Shown here piece by piece: positions 19,700 to 29,226 of a stretch of DNA of 64,000 nt. Source of the DNA: Legionella cincinnatiensis (GTDB taxonomy: Bacteria; Pseudomonadota; Gammaproteobacteria; Legionellales; Legionellaceae). Below the pieces are notes generated by a model, which was not told the origin of the DNA, did not search any database, and saw only the letters and a list, made by a program, of their open reading frames with translations. The translations under genes and the position numbers were made by a program. Location of the stretch: the NCBI RefSeq assembly GCF_900452415.1, contig NZ_UGNX01000001.1:3162001-3226000 (forward strand). The letters are read 5' to 3'. Numbering within the stretch: the stretch's first letter is position 1; each line of letters starts with the position of its first letter.

Positions 19700-21145
19700 T
19701 TATAACCCGTTTACTAAAGAAGCAAAAGCCTCGCCTCGATGATTAAAATCGCGAAACATATCCAAACTAGCGCACGCAGGAGATAATAAAACAACATCAC
19801 CAGGTTTTGCCTGTAACTTAGCAACTTCGACAGCATTATCTAATGAGGAGGCGCGTGATATTGGAACTACATCCGCCAATGCAGCCTCTATTTTATCTGC
19901 ATCTTCGCCAATTAAAATAATGGATCTTACAAAATCAGCTATTGGTTGAGCCAGTTCCCTAAAATCGGCTCCTTTTCCTTGCCCACCGGCAATAAGTACA
20001 ATCTTTCCTTGCATAGAACCTCCTATTCCATTAATTGCAGAGATTGTTGCACCAATATTTGTCCCTTTTGAATCATTTATCCAATCTACGCCATCCAGAA
20101 TTCGCACCCATTGACAACGATGAGGTAACCCCGAAAATGTAGTTAATACCTCAATAATGTGTTGCTGAGTAATACCTGCTGTATCAGCTAAAGCACAGGC
20201 AGCAAGTGCATTAAACCAGTTATGCACTCCCTTGATTAATACAGACTCAACGGGCAAAAAGCAAGTATGGCCCTTTGCCAAGTATATTTTATTCTCTTGC
20301 TGAATTAAACCCCAATTGTTTTTTTCAGGAGCATCTTTACCAAAAGAAATTCGATTAACCTCTTCTCTCAAAAAACGTTTTTCATTTTCTCCTTCGTCCC
20401 AGAGAGGCCCTTGAGGGGTGGATGAAGGGGTATTAGTGCGGCGGTCTTGGCTGATGTTTGCCTCACCATGACTAGAGACTATAGGAACAGTATGAAGATC
20501 ATCGCGATTAAATAACGCGACTTGTGCTTTATGGTAAATTCGTTGCTTAGCTTGGATATAGGCCTCCATAGTGTGATGCCTATCCAAATGATCGGGGGTC
20601 ACGTTTAAAATAGTAGCGGCAATCGGCTCTAATGAATAAGTTAAATCCAATTGAAAGCTTGACAACTCCAAAACCCAAAGATCATATTGATGCTCATCAT
20701 CAAGCATGTCAAGAACTGGTGTTCCAATATTCCCAGCAACAGCAACTTTATATCCTGCAGCCTTAGCCATTTCTCCCACTAAAGTAGTGACCGTTGATTT
20801 TCCATTAGTTCCAGTAATTGCTATGACTGGGGCATGAATCTCACGAGCCAGACATTCTATATCACCATAAATAGCTACGCCTGCCTTCATGGCCTTCTTT
20901 AAAAAAGGCGTGTCTAAGGACAAGCCTGGGCTTGCAATAATATCTGAGAGTTGATGGATTATTTCATCGGGAATATCTTGGACATAAAGAGAGACATTTG
21001 GAAACTCTCGAGTAAACTCAGCAATACTCGGAGCTTGGGCACGTGTATCAAAAGCAATAAATGGTTTATTATTTCTACGTAAATACCGTGCTACTGATAA
21101 ACCAGTTTTACCCAAACCTGCAATTAAATACAACGGAGGATTCAT
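19700..21145 (-). CDS. murD: UDP-N-acetylmuramoylalanine--D-glutamate ligase with an insertion
   Basis: A Mur ligase of 481 residues, against about 440-450 usually. GTNGKSTVTTLVG is the P-loop and LELSSFQLD and NDSKGTN are present, so the active site looks intact. The extra length is mostly between VALFNRDD and RISFGK (about residues 225-265). It includes RRTNTPSSTPQGPLWDEGEN, which looks foreign to the family. The DNA there (about 20385-20460) is more GC-rich and palindromic. The insert lies where the family has a variable loop, so the enzyme may tolerate it. Confidence 0.95.
   Translation of the reverse strand: MNPPLYLIAGLGKTGLSVARYLRRNNKPFIAFDTRAQAPSIAEFTREFPNVSLYVQDIPDEIIHQLSDIIASPGLSLDTPFLKKAMKAGVAIYGDIECLAREIHAPVIAITGTNGKSTVTTLVGEMAKAAGYKVAVAGNIGTPVLDMLDDEHQYDLWVLELSSFQLDLTYSLEPIAATILNVTPDHLDRHHTMEAYIQAKQRIYHKAQVALFNRDDLHTVPIVSSHGEANISQDRRTNTPSSTPQGPLWDEGENEKRFLREEVNRISFGKDAPEKNNWGLIQQENKIYLAKGHTCFLPVESVLIKGVHNWFNALAACALADTAGITQQHIIEVLTTFSGLPHRCQWVRILDGVDWINDSKGTNIGATISAINGIGGSMQGKIVLIAGGQGKGADFRELAQPIADFVRSIILIGEDADKIEAALADVVPISRASSLDNAVEVAKLQAKPGDVVLLSPACASLDMFRDFNHRGEAFASLVNGL
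20391..20428. repeat. Palindrome within the murD insertion
   Basis: Arms CCTTCGTCC (20391-20399) and GGATGAAGG (20420-20428) pair with one mismatch around a GC-rich loop that contains CCCTTGAGGG. It lies inside coding sequence and keeps the reading frame. This matches the behaviour of in-frame palindromic elements such as those known from Rickettsia. Membership in a repeat family cannot be shown from one copy. Confidence 0.5.
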
Positions 21146-21157
21146 GAGTGCACCTTT

Positions 21158-22243
21158 TTATCGAAGTTTTAAAGTCGCTAATCCGCATAAAACAAACACT
21201 ACAGTAATAATCCAAAATCTGACAATTATTTTTGGCTCTGACCATCCTTTTAATTCAAAATGGTGATGTAAAGGTGCCATTCGAAATAATCGTTTACCAT
21301 GAGTGTACTTGAAATATCCTACTTGCAAAATGACAGAGATTGTCTCAATAACAAACAAACCACCCATCATTAATAAAACCAACTCTTCTCGAATCACTAC
21401 AGCAACAATACCTAGCGCAGCCCCTAAGGCTAAAGAACCTACATCCCCCATAAATACTTGAGCAGGATAACTGTTATACCAAAGAAAACCAAGGCCTGCA
21501 CCAACAATTGAAGAACAAAAAATGGTTAACTCTCCGGTATTAGGGACATAGGGGATACCCAAATAAGGTGCATAGACTGCATTGCTTGACGCGTACGCAA
21601 ATATCCCTAAAGCTCCAGCAACCATGACTATGGGCATAATCGCTAATCCATCTAATCCATCAGTCAAATTCACTGCATTAGAACTTCCCACAATAACAAA
21701 ATAACCTAGAACAGGAAAAAATATACCCAAACCTATAGTCAACGATTTAAAAAAAGGCACCGTTAACTGTGTATGTACAGGTAAAGCTGCATGCATATAC
21801 AAATAAATTACTGCGATTAGTGCCACTACTGATTGCCAAAAATATTTCCAACGTGCAGGTAAGCCTTTACTGTTTTTTAGTACTAGTTTGCGATAATCAT
21901 CAACCCAGCCAACAATTCCATTTCCTAAAGTCACTAAAAGAACAAGCCATAAACTGGGCTGTTGCAAATCGCCCCATAACAAGCAACTCACCGTAACTGC
22001 TAATAAAATCAACACTCCTCCCATAGTTGGAGTGCCTGCTTTGGATAAATGTGATTGAGGTCCATCATCTCGTACCATCTGACCTATCTGCAAGCCACGT
22101 AACCAACGAATCATAATAGGACCACACACTAATCCTACTATAAGAGCAGTTAAAGAAGCTAAAATAGATCTAAAAGTCAGGTATTGAAAAACTCGTAACG
22201 CATGATATTGTCCTTGAAATAACTGCGTTAGCCAGTAAAGCAT
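21158..22243 (-). CDS. mraY: Phospho-N-acetylmuramoyl-pentapeptide-transferase
   Basis: A polytopic enzyme of 361 residues that transfers phospho-MurNAc-pentapeptide to undecaprenyl phosphate to form lipid I. Ten membrane segments are expected. [11 protein letters not shown], the [10 protein letters not shown] motif, [11 protein letters not shown] and [13 protein letters not shown] are all present and carry the catalytic Asp and His residues. The next gene, murD, starts 12 bases on. Confidence 0.97.
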   Translation of the reverse strand: MLYWLTQLFQGQYHALRVFQYLTFRSILASLTALIVGLVCGPIMIRWLRGLQIGQMVRDDGPQSHLSKAGTPTMGGVLILLAVTVSCLLWGDLQQPSLWLVLLVTLGNGIVGWVDDYRKLVLKNSKGLPARWKYFWQSVVALIAVIYLYMHAALPVHTQLTVPFFKSLTIGLGIFFPVLGYFVIVGSSNAVNLTDGLDGLAIMPIVMVAGALGIFAYASSNAVYAPYLGIPYVPNTGELTIFCSSIVGAGLGFLWYNSYPAQVFMGDVGSLALGAALGIVAVVIREELVLLMMGGLFVIETISVILQVGYFKYTHGKRLFRMAPLHHHFELKGWSEPKIIVRFWIITVVFVLCGLATLKLR

Positions 22244-22569
22244 AAATTGTTCCTCTCGTTAGTGCCAATGATGAGTTCTTATTTTAAATAATGCCCAACA
22301 GGTTAATGGGCCAAAAAGTGGCCAAGCATACCATAAACATACAATCCATTCAGCATTCTGTAAAAAAATTCTTGAACCCGTAATTCAATACATTCAATAG
22401 ACCACTCGCATAACAGCATCTTTTGCCTAATTATGGCGTTGTAAGTGTTTCTGCGGTACATATTTACTCTTAAATATAAACCTCAGCAATGCTTACCCCT
22501 TTGCACCCAGACAAAATCGACTAGTAGTGCAAGCCGTCTCATGATGAACGGATTCAAACACAATTTAAT
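22244..22569. other. Intergenic gap between murF and mraY, no gene seen
   Basis: These 326 bases break the otherwise tight block. I see no open frame, RNA gene or strong repeat, only a short GGCCA-AAAAG-TGGCC palindrome near 22309-22323. A promoter for the mraY-to-lpxC part may lie here. Confidence 0.5.
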
Positions 22570-23895
22570 TTATACAAGCTGATGTACAATTTTTTCCATG
22601 GCACTAGAACGAGATCCTTTAACCAAAACCACAGTGTCAGCTGATAATTTTCCAACTAGATTTTGTACAAGCTGTTCTTGGCTAGCAAAATACTCACCAC
22701 CAACTCCAAATGCCTCAGCAGCTAATCTGCTCTTAGAACCACAACAAAGGAGTTGATCAATGCCCAAACGACGTGCAGCAATCCCAACTTCTTGATGATG
22801 TTGAGTCGCCCACTCCCCTAATTCTCCCATGTCACCAAACACAAAAATTTTTTTCCCGGGGCGCTCTGCTAATACTTCTAACGCAACCAAAACTGAGCGT
22901 AAATTTGCATTATAAGTATCATCAATTACTGTAGATTGATTTTTTCCAGCAAGAACAGTCAAGCGGCTTTTTACTCCGCCAAAGAGGTTCAACCCTTGTT
23001 GAATCTCTTTGGCGGAAATACCGATAGCATGACAACAAGCAGCTGCAGCTAATGCATTACGAACATTATGTAAGCCAGGGACTTTTAAGTGAATATCTGC
23101 TCGCCCATTAGGAACTATTAAAGAAAACTGTCCACAACCTTGGGTATCTAACTGGACATCTTGGGCATAAATATCTGCAGGATGTTCTATAGAGAAACGA
23201 AGTACTTTTTTATCCAGCAACAATTCATCCCAGAAATGTGCATAAGCGTCATCATCATTGACTACCGCAGTCCCCGCGGAAGATAAACCTTGATGTATTT
23301 CTCCTTTAGCGCGGGCCACACCATCTATAGAACCAAAACCTTCCACATGCGCTGGAGCAATGTTATTAATTAAAGTAACATCAGGATGAACAATTGCCAC
23401 CGTATGCGCAATTTCACCTGGATGATTTGCCCCTAATTCAAAAACGGCATAACGATGTTGACTGTTGAGCTGAAAAACACTTAATGGGGCGCCAATATGA
23501 TTATTGAGATTTCCTTTGGTAGAATGCGAGGGGAAAGGCAAAATAGCAGCAATCATTTCTTTTGTGGTAGTTTTCCCATTAGAACCAGTAAGCGCAATAA
23601 CTGGACAATGTATATTTTGTCGGTGCGCAGCTGCTATCTTAGCCAATGCTTGAATTGGATCAGGAACAACAAACTGGGGGATATGTACTCCATCTACTAT
23701 GTGGCTCACTATGGCAGCTACTGCACCGCGAGCTTCAGCTTCTTTAATAAAATCATGACCATCAAAACGCTCTCCACGAATAGCAATAAATAAATTACCC
23801 GATTTGAGTTCGCGACTATCAATACAAATACCAGTAAGTTCAGTATTAATCTGGCATGATTGGGCAAGTAATGCAGCAACTGTATTTAGATTCAT
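22570..23895 (-). CDS. murF: UDP-N-acetylmuramoyl-tripeptide--D-alanyl-D-alanine ligase
   Basis: A Mur ligase of 441 residues that adds D-Ala-D-Ala to complete the pentapeptide. The P-loop TGSNGKTTTKEM is near residue 104. FELGANHPGEI, NDDDAYAHFW and DDTYNANLRS motifs follow in order. It is separated from mraY by 326 bases and from zipA by 166, so it may be its own unit. murE and ftsI, which usually precede it, are not in the window. Confidence 0.96.
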   Translation of the reverse strand: MNLNTVAALLAQSCQINTELTGICIDSRELKSGNLFIAIRGERFDGHDFIKEAEARGAVAAIVSHIVDGVHIPQFVVPDPIQALAKIAAAHRQNIHCPVIALTGSNGKTTTKEMIAAILPFPSHSTKGNLNNHIGAPLSVFQLNSQHRYAVFELGANHPGEIAHTVAIVHPDVTLINNIAPAHVEGFGSIDGVARAKGEIHQGLSSAGTAVVNDDDAYAHFWDELLLDKKVLRFSIEHPADIYAQDVQLDTQGCGQFSLIVPNGRADIHLKVPGLHNVRNALAAAACCHAIGISAKEIQQGLNLFGGVKSRLTVLAGKNQSTVIDDTYNANLRSVLVALEVLAERPGKKIFVFGDMGELGEWATQHHQEVGIAARRLGIDQLLCCGSKSRLAAEAFGVGGEYFASQEQLVQNLVGKLSADTVVLVKGSRSSAMEKIVHQLV

Positions 23896-24015
23896 AATAA
23901 TAAGGCATGGCTAAAACTCTAGTGTACTAACACTTGAGCTTAGAGTTCAAGGGGAATAATAGTATAAATTATTGCACAAAAATACCCAGCATTGACATTT
24001 AGAGGATTGCTGTAA

Positions 24016-24047
24016 GTTGGGCTTCGCACAGAAGAGCGTAGCCCAAC
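24016..24047. repeat. REP-like hairpin between zipA and murF
   Basis: Arms GTTGGGCTTCGC (24016-24027) and GCGTAGCCCAAC (24036-24047) pair with one mismatch around an eight-base loop. The stem is GC-rich. It is 15 bases past the zipA stop and lacks a T tract. It could be a terminator for smc-zipA or an extragenic palindrome. Confidence 0.5.
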
Positions 24048-24061
24048 CTTGTATTTCAAGG

Positions 24062-24877
24062 TCAAGAGGATAAAGCCACCGATTCAAAAGATGGATTTAT
24101 TTGTAATGACTGATAATAACGAGAAATTCGCTCTTCTGTTAACGGCTTACGTCGATCGTCCAGCAAATGCGCATCTAACTCTTCACTTAACTGTCGCGCA
24201 GTTTCTAACATAACCGCCAATCGTTCTTTATCAATACCTGAATTTTTTGAAGAGTGCATATATAAACATAAACCACGTACACTAAAAGCACCTATATTTT
24301 GTAAGTCAAAAACCCCTGTTGCTGTTGCTGCTGCTAAACTAAACAATACCGGCCCCTGACCATTTGAGAACTGATGGCGATGGAATAAATGTCCTTCACC
24401 AAAGCGTAAACCAACTGCTAAAACTGTTTGTAACAACTCATACCCAGCAAATTGCCTATTTTCCTTTGCAAGCAGAAATATCATTAAAGTAGAAGAAACA
24501 TCATCTTTTGATGTCGTTTGTATTTCTGTTTTTGGTTCTGGTTTAGCGTCAATTTTTAATTTGACTTCATTTTCAGCATCTTCTGGCAACAAACGAGGAG
24601 ATGAAGCCTTTTCAGTAGACTTTTTAATTAATTGCAAATCCTCATTTTTTTCTACTTTATTCTCTAAACCAGAAGTTACATTGACTTTACGTACAGCAAT
24701 GATGTCATCATTAAAATTCTGCGCACCAGCTGCATTCTTCTCGGATACTCCCAGACTGGGTTGGTAACGTTCTGGACTTAAGCTCTGTTTTCGAGCCTTC
24801 ATTAAGCGCCAAATTGCTACAATGACACCAATCAACAACAGGACATTAAGAATTAAACTCCAATTTGCCTGCATCAT
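24062..24877 (-). CDS. zipA: Cell division protein ZipA
   Basis: A bitopic protein of 271 residues. The N-terminal membrane segment (NWSLILNVLLLIGVIVAIWRLM) has the periplasm-out topology of the family. A polar linker of about 90 residues follows, then a C-terminal FtsZ-binding domain starting near residue 125. It contains the conserved FGEGHLFHR segment and FDLQNIGAFSVRGLCLYM. It anchors the FtsZ ring with FtsA. Its ATG touches the smc stop, so the two are coupled. Confidence 0.92.
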   Translation of the reverse strand: MMQANWSLILNVLLLIGVIVAIWRLMKARKQSLSPERYQPSLGVSEKNAAGAQNFNDDIIAVRKVNVTSGLENKVEKNEDLQLIKKSTEKASSPRLLPEDAENEVKLKIDAKPEPKTEIQTTSKDDVSSTLMIFLLAKENRQFAGYELLQTVLAVGLRFGEGHLFHRHQFSNGQGPVLFSLAAATATGVFDLQNIGAFSVRGLCLYMHSSKNSGIDKERLAVMLETARQLSEELDAHLLDDRRKPLTEERISRYYQSLQINPSFESVALSS

Positions 24878-27800
24878 CTACTCCATCGCCAAAGCTTGTG
24901 TTACATCAACCGCAACCAAGCGAGATACCCCAGGTTCACGCATAGTTACCCCAATCAAATGATCCGCTAACTCCATCGTAACTTTATTGTGTGTTATAAA
25001 GAGAAATTGCACAAATTGTGACATTTCTTTCACCAAAGTGCAAAAACGCCCCACATTTACATCATCTAAAGGTGCATCTACTTCATCCAACATACAAAAT
25101 GGTGAAGGATTTAACTGAAAAATAGCAAATACCAATGCTACTGCAGTCATTGCCTTCTCCCCTCCAGATAACAAATGAATCGTACTATTGCGTTTTCCTG
25201 GAGGTTGTGCCATTACTACAATACCAGCTTCCAACAGATTATCACAAGTTAATTCAAGCTGTGCTCTTCCCCCACCAAACAGCCGTGGGAAAAGTGCTTT
25301 AAATGAGGTATTTACTTCCTCAAAAGTATTTTCCAATCGCAATCGGGTTTCTTTGTCCATCTTTTCAATGGCAGATTCCAGAGTTGCCAAAGCTTGGCTT
25401 AAATCATTATATTGTTCGTCTAAATATATTTTACGTTGCTGCTCAGTAGCAAACTCCTCAATTGCCGCTAGATTAATTGCCCCTAAACGTTTAATTTTCT
25501 CTGCAAGAGCAATTAATTCATCTTCACGTATGCTTTGGGTTATACCCTTTGGTATCTGCTCTAATACGACTTGGGCTCGTAATTCAGACTCCTCTAATGA
25601 TTCTTGTACTGAGCTTGCTCGCACTGCTAAAGCTTGCTCTTCCATACGAACTTGTGCGATGAGCTCCTGAATGCGTTTGACCTCAAAATCACAGTTTAAA
25701 ATATTTTTCTCACAATCTTCAAGCTCCATTCTCAACTGTAACAATTGCTCTCTGCTTAACGTTAATTGTGACTCTAACTCGCTATGTTTTTGTAATTGTT
25801 GTGCTAGTTGACCTTTAAGTTCTATTCCTGGTTCTTCAGTTTGCAAACAAAGCAACGCTATATGCTCAAGACGTTCTTGCAAAATATCTAAACGTTCTTT
25901 TTCTCTCTGAATACGCTCTTCAAGCTGTTGCATTTTGTTTTTTTCTCGATCATATTCCAGCTCTGCATGATGCAGCTGAAATCGAGATTCTTCTACTTGT
26001 TTCTTTTTTAATGTTAAGCCATCTAACCATGCTTGTTTTTCGCATAAACATTCTTCTTGTCGCTGCTCATATTCACGACATTGCTCTTCTAAGGAATGCA
26101 ATTTTTCTTTGATATGACATTGTTCAGCTGCAGTTTCTTCCAGAATAAATTGCAACTCCTCACATTCTGCAGTTAAAGTAATTACTTGTTTTTCTGCATG
26201 AAAAATCGCTTGTTCATTACTACTTAGCGCTGAACTATTTGTCCTTAATGCTTCATTACTAGCATTGACATTGAGCTGTTGCAATTCAACATCTTTTAAA
26301 CCCTTTTGTAATTCTAGATGAGTATGATCACGTTCTGCTCTTAGCACATCTATCCTTTGTTGTAACTCTTGAACGAGCAATGACAAATCTCCGATTTTTT
26401 GTTGGCGTACCAAAAAACCTACATCATCTTGTTCTCCAGAATTAACAAATTTTACCCATCCTTGTCCCAACCAAAAACCTTCTGGAGTAATAATCGATTG
26501 ATATTCCTCTAATTCAGGCAACCAGCTTAATGCTTCGTCAAAATGTTCAGCCGTATAAATATGTTCTAATGGAGATACATTTGCAGGTATTGGTCCATAT
26601 ATTTTATCCATAAGACGTGGACGAGCATTAGACTGAGTGCTTCTATTTCTCAAAGTAACAACGCATTCACCCTGGCGTTCACAATTTGCGCGTTGCGGCC
26701 ATAGTTCATCAAAAGTTTCTAAAACATAGGCATGCAATGTTTCATTCAATACTCGCTCACACGCAGTTTGCCATTTACTCTCGACCTGTAAAACATCCAT
26801 TAATCGTGGTTTTTCAAACCACTCTTGAATGCCTTTTTTATTTTTTTTCACACCTTGTCGCGCCGCACGTTGAGCTGCCGTTAATGCAGCATGCTCCGTA
26901 TTCGCTCGATGAAAATCATCTTGCACGCCATGTAACTGCTGCTCGATTTCTTGTAACTTAGTACGTAATTGCTCTGTATTTTCTTGGCTTTGACTTAATT
27001 GGCGTTCATCAAACTCTTGATCGGCAACGAGCTTAATACGTTGGTCTTGTAGTTTTTTTTGTACCTGTTGCAATTCGCTTACAGAGATAGATTCTTGCTC
27101 TAATTTAAGTTTTTCTAGTCTTAAAAGCGTTTGTTGATACTTTTCTTCTAAATGCTGTGCTTGCACTTGGGCCACTTGAAATTCTCTTTTTAGATTGTTG
27201 GCATGCGTTTGAACTTCTTGCCACTGTAGCTCCCATTGTGTCTGCTGTTTTTGATTTTGTTGGTAATCGACATCTTGCTCCTTAAATTGAACGCCTAATT
27301 GTTCAAGCTTCTCTGCTAAGTTTTGAGCATTCTGTTGGCAACAAAGCAAATCTTCTTTATCCTGTTGCCATTGTTCCGCAATAGCCTGCCAATCCGCTTG
27401 CATTTGCTGTTGGTCTTGCTCCAAGCGTTTCTTCTCGCGTATTTGTTGCTGGATGGTTTCTTCCAAACGTGCAATTTCAGTACCTAATTGGTAAAAACTG
27501 GCTTGAATTTGTTGGGTTTGCTCATCTACATCATAAATTTTTTCATTTAAAATAATACGTTCTTTATTCACTTTGGTGAGTGCACTTTGTTGCTGCTCAT
27601 AATGCACTGCCAAATCCTGTAGTTGCTGCTGTTTTGCTTCTTGTTGACTGACCAAATCTTGCCATTTAAGTGCCAAAATCTCTGCACGACATAAGTGTTC
27701 TTCATCTTTAAGAATGAGATAACGTTCTGCTGCTTTGGCTTGTCGCTCCAAACGTTGTAATTGTTTGTCTAATTCATCGCGAATGTCTGCTACTCGAGTC

Positions 27801-28372
27801 AAATTTTCACGTGTATGAGCAATACGTTGCAAAGTCTCACGCCGACGTTCTTTATACTTAGAAACTCCAGCAGCCTCCTCAAGAAAAACCCTTAGCTCCT
27901 CAGGTTTCGCCTCAATAAGCTGAGAAATAGTACCTTGCCCAATAATTGAATAACCACGAGCCCCAGCTCCAGTACCAAGAAAAATGTCTGTAATATCTTT
28001 ACGACGACACCGGCTCCCATTTAGGTAGTAAGAAGAATCACCATCACGGGTAACTACGCGCTTGACTGCGATTTCGCCATAACTGGCAAAAGGGCCGGTT
28101 AAACGTCCAAGACTGTTATCAAATACTAATTCAACTGAAGCTTGACCTACGGATTTACGATGAGAAGAGCCATTAAAAATGACATCAGTCATTGATTCGC
28201 CACGCAAATTTCGTGCAGAGCTTTCCCCCATGACCCAACGCACGGCATCAATGATGTTTGATTTTCCACAACCATTCGGGCCAACAACCGCTACTAATTG
28301 ACTTGGAAAATGCACTACCGTGGGATCAACAAAAGATTTAAAACCCGCTAATTTCAATTGTTTCAGATGCAT
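24878..28372 (-). CDS. smc: Chromosome segregation protein SMC
   Basis: An ABC-type ATPase of 1164 residues that compacts and aligns the chromosome as a dimer with ScpA and ScpB. Walker A GPNGCGKSN is near residue 32, the hinge is around residues 510-640, and coiled coils rich in Gln and Glu lie on each side. The C-terminal signature LLSGGEKAMTA and Walker B MLDEVDAPLDD are intact. smc followed by zipA is a common gammaproteobacterial order. Confidence 0.97.
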   Translation of the reverse strand: MHLKQLKLAGFKSFVDPTVVHFPSQLVAVVGPNGCGKSNIIDAVRWVMGESSARNLRGESMTDVIFNGSSHRKSVGQASVELVFDNSLGRLTGPFASYGEIAVKRVVTRDGDSSYYLNGSRCRRKDITDIFLGTGAGARGYSIIGQGTISQLIEAKPEELRVFLEEAAGVSKYKERRRETLQRIAHTRENLTRVADIRDELDKQLQRLERQAKAAERYLILKDEEHLCRAEILALKWQDLVSQQEAKQQQLQDLAVHYEQQQSALTKVNKERIILNEKIYDVDEQTQQIQASFYQLGTEIARLEETIQQQIREKKRLEQDQQQMQADWQAIAEQWQQDKEDLLCCQQNAQNLAEKLEQLGVQFKEQDVDYQQNQKQQTQWELQWQEVQTHANNLKREFQVAQVQAQHLEEKYQQTLLRLEKLKLEQESISVSELQQVQKKLQDQRIKLVADQEFDERQLSQSQENTEQLRTKLQEIEQQLHGVQDDFHRANTEHAALTAAQRAARQGVKKNKKGIQEWFEKPRLMDVLQVESKWQTACERVLNETLHAYVLETFDELWPQRANCERQGECVVTLRNRSTQSNARPRLMDKIYGPIPANVSPLEHIYTAEHFDEALSWLPELEEYQSIITPEGFWLGQGWVKFVNSGEQDDVGFLVRQQKIGDLSLLVQELQQRIDVLRAERDHTHLELQKGLKDVELQQLNVNASNEALRTNSSALSSNEQAIFHAEKQVITLTAECEELQFILEETAAEQCHIKEKLHSLEEQCREYEQRQEECLCEKQAWLDGLTLKKKQVEESRFQLHHAELEYDREKNKMQQLEERIQREKERLDILQERLEHIALLCLQTEEPGIELKGQLAQQLQKHSELESQLTLSREQLLQLRMELEDCEKNILNCDFEVKRIQELIAQVRMEEQALAVRASSVQESLEESELRAQVVLEQIPKGITQSIREDELIALAEKIKRLGAINLAAIEEFATEQQRKIYLDEQYNDLSQALATLESAIEKMDKETRLRLENTFEEVNTSFKALFPRLFGGGRAQLELTCDNLLEAGIVVMAQPPGKRNSTIHLLSGGEKAMTAVALVFAIFQLNPSPFCMLDEVDAPLDDVNVGRFCTLVKEMSQFVQFLFITHNKVTMELADHLIGVTMREPGVSRLVAVDVTQALAME

Positions 28373-28489
28373 AGGAATAGCAATTTAAACAAAATAAGGA
28401 ATCATTATAACTGAGGATGAGCGACCTATCTATACAAGTATCAAACCTTAAGGTACCACCCTAAGTTTCGAGTCGATTTGCCACTTAAT

Positions 28490-28542
28490 TTGACAAGAAT
28501 TAAAATCTTTATATAATCACCTCCAATTTGATGCAAATTGGA
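28490..28542 (+). promoter_or_regulatory. Sigma-70 promoter and operator-like palindrome before the acid phosphatase gene
   Basis: TTGACA at 28490-28495 and TATAAT at 28512-28517 are both consensus, with a 16-base spacer. Just downstream is a perfect palindrome, TCCAATTTG-ATG-CAAATTGGA at 28522-28542, ending six bases before the start codon at 28549. It could be a repressor site or an mRNA hairpin over the weak ribosome site. Confidence 0.65.
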
Positions 28543-28548
28543 TAGATA

Positions 28549-29226
28549 ATGAAGCATTTAGTTACCCGATCACTTAGCGCAATAACATTAGGTGCAATGA
28601 TACTATTTTCGGGGCCAACTTTTGCAGAACCTCCTAATTTGGCTTTAGCAAAGAATGAGCTCAAAAATTATTATGACTCAGGAGATTACCAAAAAGAGCT
28701 AACGCAAGTTATTCAGAAAGCCCAAGAATATATCAATCAACAAGCCAATCTTAATGAAAAAGAAAAAGCTCCCAATAAACTTGCGATTGTTTTAGACATT
28801 GATGAGACCAGCTTATCTAATTACAATTCAATGATTCAACGTGATTTTGGTGGGAATCGAAAGCAATATCATCAAGACATAATGGCTGCAAATGCCCCAG
28901 CCATTAAGCCTATGCTTGCTTTATATCAAGATGCCCTTGCTCATAATGTCACAGTATTTTTTGTCACCGGAAGAAATGAATCAGAGCGCAAAGCTACAGA
29001 GCAAAATTTAATAAAAGAAGGCTATAGTCAATGGGCTGGTCTCTATTTACGCCCTATGGATTACTCATCCAAATCCATCATTCCATTTAAATCGCATACA
29101 CGAAAAACAATCACGGAAAAAGGTTATACAATTGTTGCCTCCATAGGTGATCAATACAGCGACCTAAAAGGCGGGTATGCTCAAAAAGTATTTAAATTAC
29201 CGAACCCCTATTACTATTTACCTTAA
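28549..29226 (+). CDS. Secreted HAD-superfamily acid phosphatase (class B/IIIB type)
   Basis: A 225-residue protein with a signal peptide cleaved near FA-EPP. The HAD motif LDIDET (Asp83, Asp85), VTGRNE and the Asp-rich GDQYSDLKGG motif fit the subfamily IIIB acid phosphatases, which include plant vegetative storage and e(P4)-like enzymes. It lacks a lipobox, so it should be periplasmic or secreted by the type II system. It has its own strong promoter and converges on the next gene with overlapping stop codons. Confidence 0.87.
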   Translation: MKHLVTRSLSAITLGAMILFSGPTFAEPPNLALAKNELKNYYDSGDYQKELTQVIQKAQEYINQQANLNEKEKAPNKLAIVLDIDETSLSNYNSMIQRDFGGNRKQYHQDIMAANAPAIKPMLALYQDALAHNVTVFFVTGRNESERKATEQNLIKEGYSQWAGLYLRPMDYSSKSIIPFKSHTRKTITEKGYTIVASIGDQYSDLKGGYAQKVFKLPNPYYYLP

